Assembly: GCA_039000515.1 (NCBI GenBank)
Contig: JBCFYV010009882.1
Coordinates: 55,491,777-55,555,776 of the forward strand
Reading direction: 5' to 3'
From: Timema cristinae
Lineage: Eukaryota > Arthropoda > Insecta > Phasmatodea > Timematidae
Length of the DNA: 64,000 nucleotides
This document shows, one piece after another, positions 44,727 to 56,803 of this stretch; the stretch's first letter is position 1; the number at the start of each line of letters is the position of its first letter. The position numbers and the translations under genes were made by a program. Below the pieces are notes generated by a model. That model saw only the letters and a program-made list of their open reading frames with translations, was not told the origin of the DNA and made no database searches.

Positions 44727-47276
44727 ATAAGGAGTTAGAGAAAATTGATTTTAATTTAGCTAAGAATAATGAAGTTTTCTTGGAGAGGATTTTCTTATAA
44801 ATGGCTACAAACAAATATATATTTCTTTTATTTAATTTTTATGGATCCTAGTGTGTGTTTCTCTCCATACCTCACACCTCGTGTAAGACAAAAAAACTTT
44901 TTTACACATCTTGTATGATTTGAGTTCTACAAAGTTGAGAGCAATAAAATGCTGGTATTAAGCTCAGATTGCCTTGATTTTTGTCCTCTATTTATAATGG
45001 ATTGCAGCCACAACACATCAATTGATTTAGTAAAATTTCCAAAAAATATTTTGTTGTGAATTTACTTTATTGGTGTATTCATTAGGGATAAATTATTTTT
45101 TGAATCTAATTTGATTGTTATTTTAGAACGTAATTTATTATACATTAATGAAAAACTAGATTGTGCTAGAAGCATATTGTGTTTGCAAAAGTATATTTTA
45201 ATTATTCTTGATCACAGTTAAAACTAACAACGTCATATAGCCATTGTATATATACATCAATATGTCTGTTCTATTCCCCAATCTCCACCAACACTCACAT
45301 CAGTGTCATGACCCAGGCCAATCGATGCTGATCCGATTACAAACTGTTTGCACCACTTCCCTTCCACCCGTGATGGAAGCTAAAGGTCGAGGGAGAACTG
45401 ACCGAAGCCCACGACACTTCAATACCGCGATAAAATTGGCCTGGTCAACCTTTTTTTATTCTTCCTTCCCTTTCACACTCTCCTTCTCACATCGACAATA
45501 GCCTTCAGGTCACCCACCATAACTTGTTTTGGTAAGTAAGAACGACCTAAAAGAAACCTACTCTTTAAAAACAAAATGTTACAGTACTACAGTAAATAGG
45601 GACTGACTCTTGATAGATAGATATTAAGTAGTTATGTCAAATATTAGTTTTGATCGGCATCATTAATTTTTTCTCACTAAAAATGTTAATAATCTCTATA
45701 CCTGTGTCTATTATATTATATAATTAACATAGGTTATTGCAAGACATATGCAATATATTCCATCAAGGAAAGTAATTTAGTAACCGAAATTAAAAATTAT
45801 AATGAGGGTGGGGAATGAACGTGTATTTTACAATCTTGAGCAGAAAACATTTTTTTTTTATATTTTGTAATAGTTATATTTTTTTTAAAAAACTGGTCCA
45901 TTAAAATATAATTATAACCACACATAAATACAATTATATAAAATACTCAACGATTTGTCCCATAGATGGTAAATTATGACCATGAAAGGAGAAGTCCCAA
46001 TTAGAGAATTGACAATTTATCGACCATATCTGGAATTGAACTGGCCCTTTAGTTTATCAAGCAGATTGACCACCGACTTAAATAAGATAGTGGACTTAAA
46101 AAAAAAAATCACCTCGCGTGTAGATGTTAAATTCGAATGTTTGTAGATAGGCTAGTCCCTTATTTTTATCCGTACCAATCTATATCAACAAATAACTAAA
46201 TTAATGGAAATAATACGAGTAGAGTGTAAGTTATAGGAAATACACTCATATTTGAATGGAAAGCGTGTGGGAAGCGATTTAAGAATAAAACACTATTAAG
46301 TGCACTAGTTTGGGATTATGGTGATACCGTGACAATCACCAGCCGATACGACAAAACGATACTGGTGTTTATTCCATGTACTCATAAATGGGGATGAGAT
46401 TCGTTGTTAATCTAATTGTTTATTATCATGTTTTAACAATTTATGTTTAGATCTTTAGAATATATTATAATAATTGGTTCAATAATGATTACGTGTAAGT
46501 GATAACATACTATAACTTTGCTTGTAACTTGATTGTTAGGGATACAAGGGCTATATTGAGTAAAATCATTTAATTAGTCATTATCTGATTCGAATCTCTG
46601 TTCATTAAGTGTACAGAAGAAATCATCTAAAGAAGAACACAAGGAGCAGGAAGCTTGGTTCAATAATGTATGTTTCATAAAATTTAATCTACTCCCCAAA
46701 TTTATATATCTCCTTAGCCAAACAAAGATATGGTTGAACAAACATCATATAGAATCGTCAATTACCGGATTGCCAATCAGCTTGATTTTGATCAAGATAA
46801 ATTGGTTTTGCAACACTGTTAGTTAGGGATAAAAGCTCCGATCACCTAACCACAGATAATCTAGTAAAACAAACATTGCGACACTGTAAAAATCACTGTC
46901 TTTGGAAAATATGATTGTGAAATGACTTAAATCTATACATAAGGTTTGCTATTATGTATAAACACTTTACTCTTGTAGGGTGATTTGCCTCTTATTTATA
47001 TAAACATATCAATAAATTGTGATTTCAGGTTCGTTCCTTAAGAAAATTGTTTTAACCAATCTTATAGAATATTAATAAATATACTCAATAAAATGTATTC
47101 AATTTAAACGCCATCTTTCATGGTATTTCCCTATAATTAAATACAAGCTAGTTTCTGTCAATATAATTCGTCATACTCAAAATAAATGTATACAATCAAT
47201 ATACGCCCCACTTTTATAAATCACTTAAATAACGACGAAAAAACTAGTCTAGTTATCAAAACTTATAGATTATGAG
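44727..47276. other. No recognised gene; weak SINE-like relics
   Basis: 45244-45501 (+, 85 codons) has mixed composition but no recognised motif; 45290-45450 is GC-richer. 45960-46080 (minus) has a B-box-like 'gttcaattccaga'. 46588-46625 (+) has 'gattcgaatctctgttca'. The remainder is AT-rich. Confidence 0.35.
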
Positions 47277-47410
47277 GAGCCAGGTGGTCTAGAAGTAAGG
47301 TGTTATACTTCTGTGTTAGGGGTCCAGGGATCAAATCCCGGTACCGGCACATATTTATCTGATTACCAAACCCTTCCTACACCTCTGGCAAAATTTGTGC
47401 ATTCTATTAA
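47277..47410 (+). mobile_element. SINE-B copy (tRNA-Pro-like head)
   Basis: Head: 'ggtggtctagaagtaaggtg' (A-box region), 'ccagggatcaaatcccgg' (B box), then 'taccggcacat'. It continues with 'ctgattaccaaacccttcc' and 'acacctctggcaaaa', matching the copy at 54526. The shared tail seen there is not readable here, so the copy is 3'-truncated or decayed. Confidence 0.78.
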
Positions 47411-48714
47411 TGGCTGTCACCATAAACGGAGAGAATTGATCCAACCGATCCAACCCCGACACGTCGCTATCACAAGATTGTATCTACAATTACCTAATAT
47501 TAATTTTGTTAATGATGCAACTGAAAATTACACTTGAGTCACTGATTGGGGATCAATTGACATCTGATCGGCTATCACTCTCTTACGAATATGATCTTCT
47601 TCCACGGATATTATCAGTTGAGAATGTGGGTTCTTAAAGGGGACTGTAAATACGAATACTGGAGTTACAGACTCTCTCACAGTGTTGACATACGTTGTAT
47701 GCGTTAACCACTGACTGCCGAGAGTTGACTCTCCTATGATGCATTCGTTATTTAATCATATTTTATCTCAGATAAAGACAATAATTATTTTTCATTGGCG
47801 ATCAATTTGCATCTAATCTCAGTTCAAGATAATGATTATTGTCCATATAACCAGGCTTAAGTCTCTGGTTGTTGTTGAGGCAAATCTAATAACAACGTAT
47901 ATACGAAAATTATATTTATTATATCAATAAATAAGGGATGCCAAATTTTAGAGAAATTGTGTGGATATGTTGCCACCTGGAATATTTGTCTATATTTAGA
48001 CATACAAATATTTTACACGTTTTTCATAAAACTAGTGAAAAATTGCATTGTTAATAAGAAGATAACACTATTAAAATATATATGTGAAAATTGTTTGGTA
48101 AAAACATAAGTTTAATATTTCATTTTAAGTGTGGGCAGCAACATGCTCGCGCGTGAATCTATAAACATAACAGCAATTTTCTGATACAATATTTTAATTT
48201 TTTTTTTATATTTTACTCAATGTACGAGTACTTTGTAGCTTTTATTATGCTCTAATAAAGGTGTGTTTGCTAGTGGCGATTTATTTTTTTAATATATGAG
48301 TAAAAGTAGTCATACAAATCCTCACTAGTAGTTGAGTGGTCCTAACCGTTAAGCTCACATTCCACTTGATAGTCGTTTGTCAGGAATAAAAATGTTTGAA
48401 AAAATAATAAATTATTTGTGCAATGGCTTTCTTGTATATAGATAATTGGTCTTCTCTTGAGCATTTCCATCATTTATTAACACTTATGTGGATGAAAATC
48501 CAATAAAATATATCTGCAAAATCTATACCAATTAGGCTAGGTGCTTAGTAGTTTTTGTGTAAAAAAGCCGATGAAATACAATATTCTACAATAATCCGGG
48601 ATATTATATCTTGAATTCCACTCATTGGCCTATTTTTAAAAATAGAAAATTATAAAATTAATAGCCAATTGCACAAATGGTACTTAGTATATGACTTAAA
48701 AAGCAAAGTATTGC
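47411..48714. other. No recognised feature
   Basis: Mixed sequence to 47730, then AT-rich. No coding signal. Confidence 0.45.
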
Positions 48715-48956
48715 TATCACATCTTGAAACTGGAGCTAAGCAACTATATAATTAGACTGCCGAAGACAGGGAGATCGGTTTCGATCCCGGCCAGGTTCAA
48801 TGAGGGTGATTTACCTAAATATTTTTCCACTATTCTTCCACGAAAATGCTGATGCACTTCTTATACATTAAACCTTCCTGATTCTTAAGCCATCAGAGTA
48901 AGTAGTACATAAGCATATAACCCGAAAAAGTAGTAGGATGAAGTGCTAAAAATACT
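48715..48956 (+). repeat. Diverged SINE-A relic
   Basis: 'gactgccgaagacagggaga', 'ggtttcgatcccggcc' (B box), 'gagggtgatttacctaaata', 'gcatataacccgaaaaagta' and 'ggatgaagtgcta' keep full SINE-A order. The head 5' of the B box is decayed. Confidence 0.72.
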
Positions 48957-50789
48957 TATAATCTTTACTTTACATTAATTACTGTTACCATCCTATGCCC
49001 TGGATAGTTTTTTTTATTAAAGTAATATATCTTTCACTACTGGCTGGCTAGGCCTGTAGTAGCTTCATATGCCATATAATCTTAATTAAGAATAGGACAG
49101 GCACCACATCCAGTCTTCAGACGTTAATCTATCAATCTTAAAGAGTAAACATATATTTTAATCAATGATAAATTATCGGCCATGCCAGGGATACTTAGCG
49201 CAGTACAGAGACACACTACCAACTGAGCCAAGGAGTGGGACGACTGTATAATCATCACTATATTAGCACATAAAAACAAATAAAACTCAACCTAAGTGTT
49301 GAATTTTGAACACTTTATATTGTTATTAGTTTATATTTTGAGCAATATAACCGTAGATCATGAATTATCTCAATCATTTCTAGAATAAGTTAACGCATTA
49401 TGAAATTATTTGAATTATGATGCAGAATATTGCCATTATAGGCTAGACATTATAAATTTATTAAGAGTATTTACGCTAGAAAAAATAATTATAATGTTCT
49501 GGTGAAACCAGAAATAGGTTTTTCTAATATGAGAAAATAGGAACTCAATACATGATATTTTGTTATTGTATGACAATCCCAAGAATATTACTTGCTTTTA
49601 AAATAGTTTATAAATTCATTAACACCTTATTATAAGCGACTCCCGTATCATCCGAAATTAAAGGTTACAATGCTCAAATACTTTTATAAATAGAAATAAA
49701 CAATTAAATCTGCAAGAGATAGATTAGAATGAAGGTAATAAAATATTTATAAACCTATTTAAATCATATTTGATAATTACCATCGGTCTTACTTAATCAA
49801 TGGCAATAGGAACTCGTAAGATCACTATCACATCTACTTATCTTAAGCTGGTTATATCTAGCCCCCCTCATAACACCCTATCTCTTTAAATTCAATTCTA
49901 ATACTACCCTCACATTTAGTTCTAGGCCTTACCATTGGTCTCTTCTATTGTTCTTGCTAGTCAATACCTTGAACATGGTTTTACATTATTTCATTTATAT
50001 TTCATGCCCTGCCCAACGTGATCTGCTAGATTTGACTGTCCTAAAGATGTCTTGGTATGTGTAGAGGCTATGTAATTCATCATTATGTAACAACCTTTAC
50101 TACACATTATTTTTATACTTTTTTTTTCACCAAACAATTATATTTCTATTTAGAAAACCTATATTTTTTTTTTGTTATTTAAGGTAAGATATCTTGTTTC
50201 ACAATTTTAGAGAAGAGACGCTTAAACCATTCTTTGTATATTCTGAGTAACACATATCTTAACAGCGAGTGAAATGTTAACACTATATTGAAATTGGTAT
50301 AGTACTGACTATTATTTTCCTAATTTCCACTCTAATATAATTATAGTTAGATAATAGTGTTCTTAAATTTTTAAACTCACTAACAATATCAAAAATCCGC
50401 AGTAATTTATAAACAATAATTTTCAATTTGTGTTCTCTCTGTGATCATTGACTAGTTATTTTTGGCGTTCAATTCTAAACCTATTTTCTTACTAGCCCCT
50501 AATAATATCTCTGCACATCCTGCAATGGAATCCGTACGCTTACCTAACATATCTAAATTATCAGCGTATCCTAAAATTAAATTAAAAATCTGCAGGCATC
50601 ACAGTCATTAGATACATTAATACGACTAAAGTAATAGAAAAAGATCTATTTGGTGGTCAAAAAAATGAAAAAAATTCTAATTGTTATGGTTGGTTATTTA
50701 TTAATTTATAAACAAGCCAAAAGCTTGAATTTGGCACTTTAAATTCATTGTCATAAAATTTTGGCTGTTAATATTAAACATCTGTTCCT
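48957..50789. other. No recognised gene; tRNA-like relic at 49170-49240 (minus)
   Basis: Minus strand 49240-49170 has 'ccttggctcagttggtagtg', a good A-box match, followed by a tRNA-like spacing but no proper B box; probably a SINE or tRNA relic. The rest is AT-rich with no coding signal. Confidence 0.35.
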
Positions 50790-51830
50790 TGTATGATGTC
50801 ATCTGTAGAGAGGATGGTTTGCATGCCTCTCTAAGCCTGCTCAAAATCATGGGAAGCGTCCTTTCACTGATAAAGGGGTGGGGTTAAGGTTAGAACTTAA
50901 TCATAAATAGAAGGTGGATTCAAGATAAATCAGAAATATTTTCAAAGATGAGAAGTATGGCGTTTACTGTAGTATTAGATATTAAGGATTATCTCTGCAG
51001 TTTTCAGGTGTATGTTAATCTACCAGTTTTGACTCGATTGGTATAACCTCGAGATTTTGGGAAAATGGGGCTTCCAAGAAGAGGAGTTAAGGATATTAAT
51101 ATTTAGAATAAAATCTTTTTGAAGATTTATAAGTTGTATTGACTAATTATCAACATTTGCCTAAATGAGAAGGAGTGTGTTGTGTAAGAAATTACAACAA
51201 AGGGATTCAACGCTACGAGGTCGAGACGTTTAGTGGCAGATCGCGGTTTGGTAGGAGGGGAAAGGGGTGATTTGGTAGAGGGTGTTTTACGGTTATGGGT
51301 CACAAATTTGGCAGCCCTTGATATTCTGTATTCCTCATTGGGTTTTTTTTTAGGGAAAACTTGATTGAGGAGGAGGATGGGAAAACGTGTGGTTTTCAAC
51401 GGGATTAGCAGACCTGCAGTTTGGGGTATTTAGATCAATAGATAGTATTCATTCAGGGACCTGGGTGTTGCGTCTCGACGCCAGAGAGCGGAGGGTTTTG
51501 GCTAAACGGCATAGAGGAGCATAGGATATGAGAAATCTACCTGCAAGTGCATAAAATGCGCCTGGAAATAGAATGGAAACTTATCTACATATTGAGATCA
51601 TAAAAAAAGATGGGATGAAGTTAGAGAATAATTCATTTCTGTGTGTATTGTGTGAGGTGTGGGAGGTGGAGGTATAAAATAAAAATATTAATCACAAATA
51701 AACCTTATTAAAAAGGGGAATGAGGATGAGGGGGCAGGTAGCCCTCTGAGCCTGAGTTTTAGTGCGCATAGTAAATTGAGTTTGAATCACCTCCTAGCAG
51801 TAGTGACCATAAGGATGGAGAGTGGCTGTG
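50790..51830 (+). repeat. G-rich repeat family member
   Basis: Purine/G-rich on plus. 'tagagaggatggtttgcatg', 'gcctgctcaaaatcatggga' and 'agcgtcctttcactgataaa' follow the same order as 55975-56045 inside the 3.85-kb element. 'gttgcgtctcgacgccaga' near 51468 echoes 57090. Probably another decayed copy of that element. The 90-codon minus frame 51127-51399 is not recognised. Confidence 0.5.
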
Positions 51831-52470
51831 TCATCATAACGCTATTTTTTTTAAATATACTATTAGGCCTTCATTATTTATTTAAGCTGAGCCTAGAATG
51901 CATATTATTGGTAGAGTTATCGCTGTAAACTAAATAGCTATGCTTTGTAGGGATGAGCCAAAATTAATAATGACAAAAAGGCATTTTTATTATGATTATT
52001 CTTTAATTCTGGCATATTATCTTTTTCTAAAAACAAAGGATATATTATTACTAGAACTGAGTGTACAATCTATTCTATCTCACATACAAATGGTTAGGGA
52101 ATAATGTATCCCGTCCTGGTGTAGTCAAGCGAGAGACAACGATTGGTTTGTTTTAATCAGACAGGAATAGAGATGAGCCAATCTTGTTTAACACCCACTT
52201 TCCACTTGCTTATATTCACAAGATATGACACAGTGATAGGTAAATATTGCTGCTCATGTGTACTATACTAACCATGATGGGCCCGAGTAGTTTGTTGAAA
52301 ACTAAAAGGATATAAGTAGTTTATATTTTGAGGTTTATTCCTAATTTTTACTAAACATTTATCATTATTTTATCAATAGCACGGTGTAGATCATAAATAG
52401 TGAATATTTGTAGGAATTACACATTTATTTGCCTAAAATATATTTGGAAACCATTCTCGGTGTATTTGTT
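51831..52470. other. No recognised feature
   Basis: AT-rich, no coding signal. Confidence 0.45.
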
Positions 52471-52758
52471 TAGGATGGAAAGAAAATAATAATAATATTA
52501 ATAATAGCACCGCGTATTACTACCCGTTCGGGTTATACGCTTTAAGTACTAACTACGCTAATGAATTAGGAATTGGGAAGGTTGAATTAGAGGAAGTGAA
52601 CCCGCATTTGCGTGGAGGGGGAGTGGAAAACCATTTAGGAAAAACCACCCCCAGTTCACCCGACCGAGATTCGAACCTCGATCTCCCTGTCCTAAGCAGT
52701 CGTGCTAAACACGACAAGCGCGTTAGCCAACTGCGCCACCGAGGCGGGTAGGATGGAA
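52471..52758 (-). mobile_element. Full-length SINE-A copy with TSD
   Basis: TSD 'taggatggaa' at 52471-52480 and 52749-52758. On minus the element starts 'cccgcctcggtggcgcagtt' and carries the B box 'gaggttcgaatctcgg', the full body and the 'gggtagtaatacgcggtgct' tail with an AAT/ATT-rich end. Its A-box has 'gcgcagttggctaacgc', closest to a real tRNA. The 76-codon minus frame is a translation of the SINE. Confidence 0.94.
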
Positions 52759-52799
52759 GACAAACCCTTGGCAATTTGTACATTTCTGAAAAACTTTAT

Positions 52800-53060
52800 T
52801 TTTAGTACCGTGTCTTAAAACCCGTTTTGGTTATAAGCTTATATTATAATGATTACGTTAATATGTGTTAATGATGAGGAAGGATAAATGTAAAGAACAC
52901 GTACCTGCATTTGAGTGAAGAGAGTGTGGGAAACCATCCAGGAAAAAAACACCCTCAGTATAATTGACCGGGATTGAACCAAGATCTTCCTGTCATCGAA
53001 AGTCTAGAATATTGCTAGCGTAACACCTTAGACCATTTGACCACCGAATCGTGTATAATC
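52800..53060 (-). repeat. SINE-A2 relic
   Basis: On minus: 'ggtggtcaaatggtctaagg', B-box 'cttggttcaatcccgg', 'gagggtgtttttttcctgga', then the tail on the left. Nearly full length, diverged, adjacent to the younger SINE-A copy. Confidence 0.7.
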
Positions 53061-53839
53061 TTTATTACTTATTTATTAGAAAACCTTTTAGTGCTGGCCT
53101 GTCATAGGTCTCACGACGGTCGGCCATCACTTTAATAAAGGAGATTGAAATTGAAACTTAGAGTTAAATAGTGATAATCTACAATAATTACCGTATTTCT
53201 ATCCCTATGCCCCAAAAGTTAGTTTTCCTTAAAACCAGGTAAATACTTTTGCATTAAAACCAACAGCTTATATATATAAATTATTATAATTTATCCTTTT
53301 GCTCTATGTTACTATGGGTAGTAAATAGGATTAAGATAATTTGTTAGGTAATTCAATTTTAATTTGCCTGTGTAAAATTTGTCACGGTATTGATATAAAT
53401 AGAATAACAGGACCTATGTTTAAAACCCTTTATTTACTGAGCGCTTTAGTCTAGTAAATATTACTGGGGTACATAAATTATTACTTAATAATGGATCACG
53501 ATTGCACGGGTAGAAAACAGAGACATAGTCTCTTATACACATGAAGAATAGTAGGAAAGGATTAAATCCTGTGATCTGAGCCCCACATCTCTTTGTGCCC
53601 ATACTCACAGATTCTTTGGCGTCCATCTCCTACGTACGATCCCAAAGCCTTGACTGTTTGCATTCACACGCGCTCTGAGATATTTAGATCTTCAATTATG
53701 TATAAAATATTGTTTCAGATTATATAAAAAGCAATTATAAAAAGTAATAGTATGATAAAACTGAAGTTTACGTTAATTTAAATGTAATATATAACTTGTC
53801 ATTATAAAACTTAGAATTTATAACAAAATAGTGATCTTC
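53061..53839. other. No recognised feature
   Basis: The minus frame at 53420-53626 (68 codons) has no recognised motif. Confidence 0.45.
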
Positions 53840-53841
53840 TA

Positions 53842-54085
53842 CTAGTGTTGACAACCCAAAACATAAACATATAATTTTTGGACTGTCATCCAGGTAAAAA
53901 ACCTATTATGAACAGACTCTACCTCCAGCATCCTAAACGCTAGAAGAAATATCGACTCCTGTACCTTCATCCACTCCCATCATCAAACATTTCTCTCCTA
54001 CCGTCCAAACGTAAGGCGTGCTAATCCTCGCCCCACTAGCTACGTGGCCCATAACGGTAACTAACATCCCCCAACCCCACACACC
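53842..54085 (+). repeat. Left terminal inverted repeat
   Basis: Reverse complement of 57693 back to about 57430, with a few substitutions and small indels (for example 'aatatcgactcctg' here against 'aatcttgactcctg'). Confidence 0.85.
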
Positions 54086-54094
54086 CAGAACCAT

Positions 54095-54166
54095 AATGTA
54101 ATATCAGAGTTGAGGGGTAGGACCAAAACGTCCTAGTGCCTCATCTTTCCACTCTGATATTACATT
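54095..54166. repeat. Hairpin next to the left TIR
   Basis: 'aatgtaatatcagagt' (54095-54110) and 'actctgatattacatt' (54151-54166) are exact 16-base complements with a 40-base loop. Confidence 0.85.
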
Positions 54167-54510
54167 AAACCTAGTTCAACTCTATATTATTTTTCTCTTC
54201 CATTTTCCATACAGGATATACTCTCAAATAGTTTCATTACGTTAAGCCCAATTCCATTATCCAAATAGGTCATGACCCCAAATCATCCTAAATCTATTAT
54301 CCATCCAGGCTTTACGTTTAAATATAGATGTATATATTTAAATAAGCCTATTTCAAATCTCTATCCAGTTCATGCCCTAATTACCTCTCCCCAGTCTATG
54401 CTATATGCAGATTAATTTCCTTCTTCCCTTTGTATACTGGATTAGGATTGATGTTTAATATAAAATTACCTTCTGGTCTGGTAAAGCTTGATGGGTTCTG
54501 CCATTTTTTT

Positions 54511-54817
54511 AATAGTCAGTTGAAGGTGTCCTGGTGGTCTAGGGGTAAGGTGTCAGACTTCTGTGCTGGTGGCCTGGGGTCAATCCTCGGTCCCGGCACA
54601 GATTTATTTGATTTCCAAACCCTTCCTTCACCTCTGACAAGACATCTTGTGAATGTGGGGAGTGCCAGGCCTCCACCGTGGTTCGGATTCCACGTTAAAC
54701 TGTAGGTCCTCCATTTCATCTCACAATCACCCTACCATTACACATTAGCGTAAGTGCGTATAACCCGAACGGGTAGTAAGACGCGGTGCTAATAATAATA
54801 ATAATAGTCTGTTGAAG
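54511..54817 (+). mobile_element. SINE-B copy ending in the SINE-A tail
   Basis: Element about 54526-54802: tRNA-Pro-like head 'ggtggtctaggggtaaggtg', B-box region 'ggggtcaatcctcggtcc', body 'atttccaaacccttccttca', then the SINE-A tail 'tataacccgaacgggtagta', 'gacgcggtgct' and (AAT)n. Probable TSD: 'aatagtcagttgaag' (54511-54525) and 'aatagtctgttgaag' (54803-54817), 14 of 15 matching. It is nested in the 3.85-kb element. The frames on both strands here are artefacts of the SINE. Confidence 0.85.
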
Positions 54818-55600
54818 CCTGTTGATGTATGTTGAATACTGTTGAAGTATTGCTTAATTTGTGGAAATCTGATGAAATATATTGAAGTCTGGTGAAGTCT
54901 GGTAAAGATTGCTGGGTTCTGGCAAATATTTTGTAGTCTGTTGAAGTCTGTTGATATATGTTGAAAACTACTGAAGTATTTAAAAGTGTGTTGAAGCATG
55001 TTGATGTAAGTTTAAGGCCTGCTAAAGACTGTTAATGTATGTTGAGTTCGGTTAAAGTCAGACTAAGGTCTGGTAACGTCTGTTGAATTATTGTAAAATC
55101 TATTGAATCCGGTTGATTTATCTTAGAATCTGTTGAAGCATATTTTTATGTTAAAGTCTGTTAATGTATGTTTGTCGACTGGTGAAATCGGTTAATGTAT
55201 GTTGAAATCTGTTAAAGTTTGTGTGAGGTCAGGGACGTTTGTTTAGTTCTTGACTAATCTTTTGAAAAATATTGAATTGTATGGAAGTCTTTTGAAGGGT
55301 TTTTATGTATCTTTGTTTGATGATGTAATTTAGAAGATTTCTGTATTATTTAGATGTATGTTTGAGGTCCGATGAAGACTTTTGATATAATATGTTGTCT
55401 GTTGAGTACTGTTTAAATACTTGTGATGGTTGTTGATGTAATGTGAAGTAGTTTTAATCCAAATGGTGGATGTTAAAGACTTTTCATGATTTGGTGAAAT
55501 CCGTAGAACTATTGAGGGGTCTGATAAAGACTGTTGATATATGTTGATTCCTGTTGAAGCCTATTGAATAGTGTTGAATTTAGTTAAGAATTTTGTTTTT
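54818..55600 (+). repeat. Degenerate 'tctgttgaag' repeat
   Basis: 'gttgaagtctgttgatgtat' variants recur about every 10-30 bases with no fixed period, and resume at 55845-55940 past the SINE insertion. The 84-codon minus frame at 54745-54999 is this repeat. Confidence 0.7.
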
Positions 55601-55601
55601 A

Positions 55602-55843
55602 CAACCGCGTCTTACTTCCCTTTCGAGTTATACGCTCAAGTAATAAAGAGGCTAATGGGTTAGGAATTAGGAAGGTTGAATTAAAGTGAAGTGATCCCAC
55701 TTTTTCTTGGAGGGAGATGGAAAACCATTTAGATAAAACACCCCCAGTCCACCTAATCAAGATTCGAACCTCGATCTCCTAGTCCTCGGTAGTATAGCTT
55801 AACACGAAACTAGCGTGTTAGCTAACTACGCAACCGAGGCGGG
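55602..55843 (-). mobile_element. SINE-A copy inside the degenerate repeat
   Basis: On minus it starts 'cccgcctcggttgcgtagtt' and has the B box 'gaggttcgaatcttg', full body and tail. The repeat it interrupts continues on both sides. No clear TSD. Confidence 0.88.
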
Positions 55844-55944
55844 TTTTAAGTCTGTTGATTAATGCTGAAATTTGTTGAATTCTGTTAAAGTTTTTGAAGG
55901 ACAATGATGTGTGTCTAAGTCATTTGAGGTCTGTTGCAGCGTAA

Positions 55945-56432
55945 ACATCTGTGTTTTGTAGGATACCAGCAGTAGAGAGGGAGTTATACATACCTGCCTG
56001 AACCCAATAAAAGCCATGAGGAAGGTCTTTACTACAAAGAGTGTGGTAAAGTCATATCAGCAGAATACGGTATAGGTTGAGGAAGGTTTTTTTTATATAC
56101 ATCCTTTCCTGTACTCTATAACTTACTGAATAGATCTATAGCATATTATTTTAGGGCTGGAAGGTTGATGGGTGATGAGGTAAGGGGGTGTAAGATTTGG
56201 AGGAAGGATGGGGTAAAGTAGGGTAATTTATCGTAATGGGTTCTTGGTGTGGTGGGATAGGGTATGATGAAATGGGGTAGTTTAAGGGTTCTGAGTTTTC
56301 GAAGTTAACTTAATGCAAGGAGGTAAAGCTTTCTAGTGTAGGAACGTCGGAAAGCCCTAAGTAACATGACGTCAGATCGATGTCAAGATTTCGGTTAAAT
56401 GTCTGAGATAGAAGGGTCGGGGGTAATGAAGG
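55945..56432 (+). repeat. G-rich interior of the 3.85-kb element
   Basis: Contains 'cagtagagagggagttatac', 'tgcctgaacccaataaaagc' and 'atgaggaaggtctttac', matching 50810-50880. From 56150 it is G-rich ('ggaaggatggggtaaagtag'). No coding frame. Confidence 0.5.
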
Positions 56433-56803
56433 TTAAGGTGTGGCAGAAGAGAGCTCAAGTATTATTACAGATTTTATAGAATTGAAATTTGTTGGCCAAA
56501 ATAACTCAAACATTCCTCCAGTAGCAACATAGAGTTTAGTTTTCTGCACATTCTGACATCAACCGTTGTTGTATATCTGTCAGGGGTGTCCTGGAGATTT
56601 GTCAAAGCTTTGTTCTTTATTTAAAAAGTTTTGGCAAAATTCCAGGTCAACCTTGACATATATTCAAGATATAGTGATATCAGAATGTGCAGAAAACTAA
56701 ACTCTATGTTGCAACTAAAGAATTATTTGATTTATTTTTGTCAAAAAAATATAATGTTATAAAAACTGTAAAATTACTTGCGCTCCCTTCTGCCACATCT
56801 TAA
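56433..56803. mobile_element. 363-bp TTAA-flanked fold-back element
   Basis: 56437-56617 pairs with 56799-56618 along the full length: outer ends 'ggtgtggcagaag' and 'cttctgccacatc', with the best-kept stretch 'gcaacatagagtttagtttt', 'ctgcacattctga' and complement. Both ends are bounded by TTAA (56433-56436 and 56800-56803), compatible with a TTAA target duplication as in piggyBac-type elements. No coding capacity. Confidence 0.82.

Noticed and set aside
52553..52783. 76-codon minus frame containing [18 protein letters not shown]
   Set aside because: It translates the SINE-A head; such peptides appear in many predicted arthropod proteins through SINEs.
54430..54719. Frames on both strands of about 67-91 codons
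   Set aside because: They translate the SINE-B head and body.
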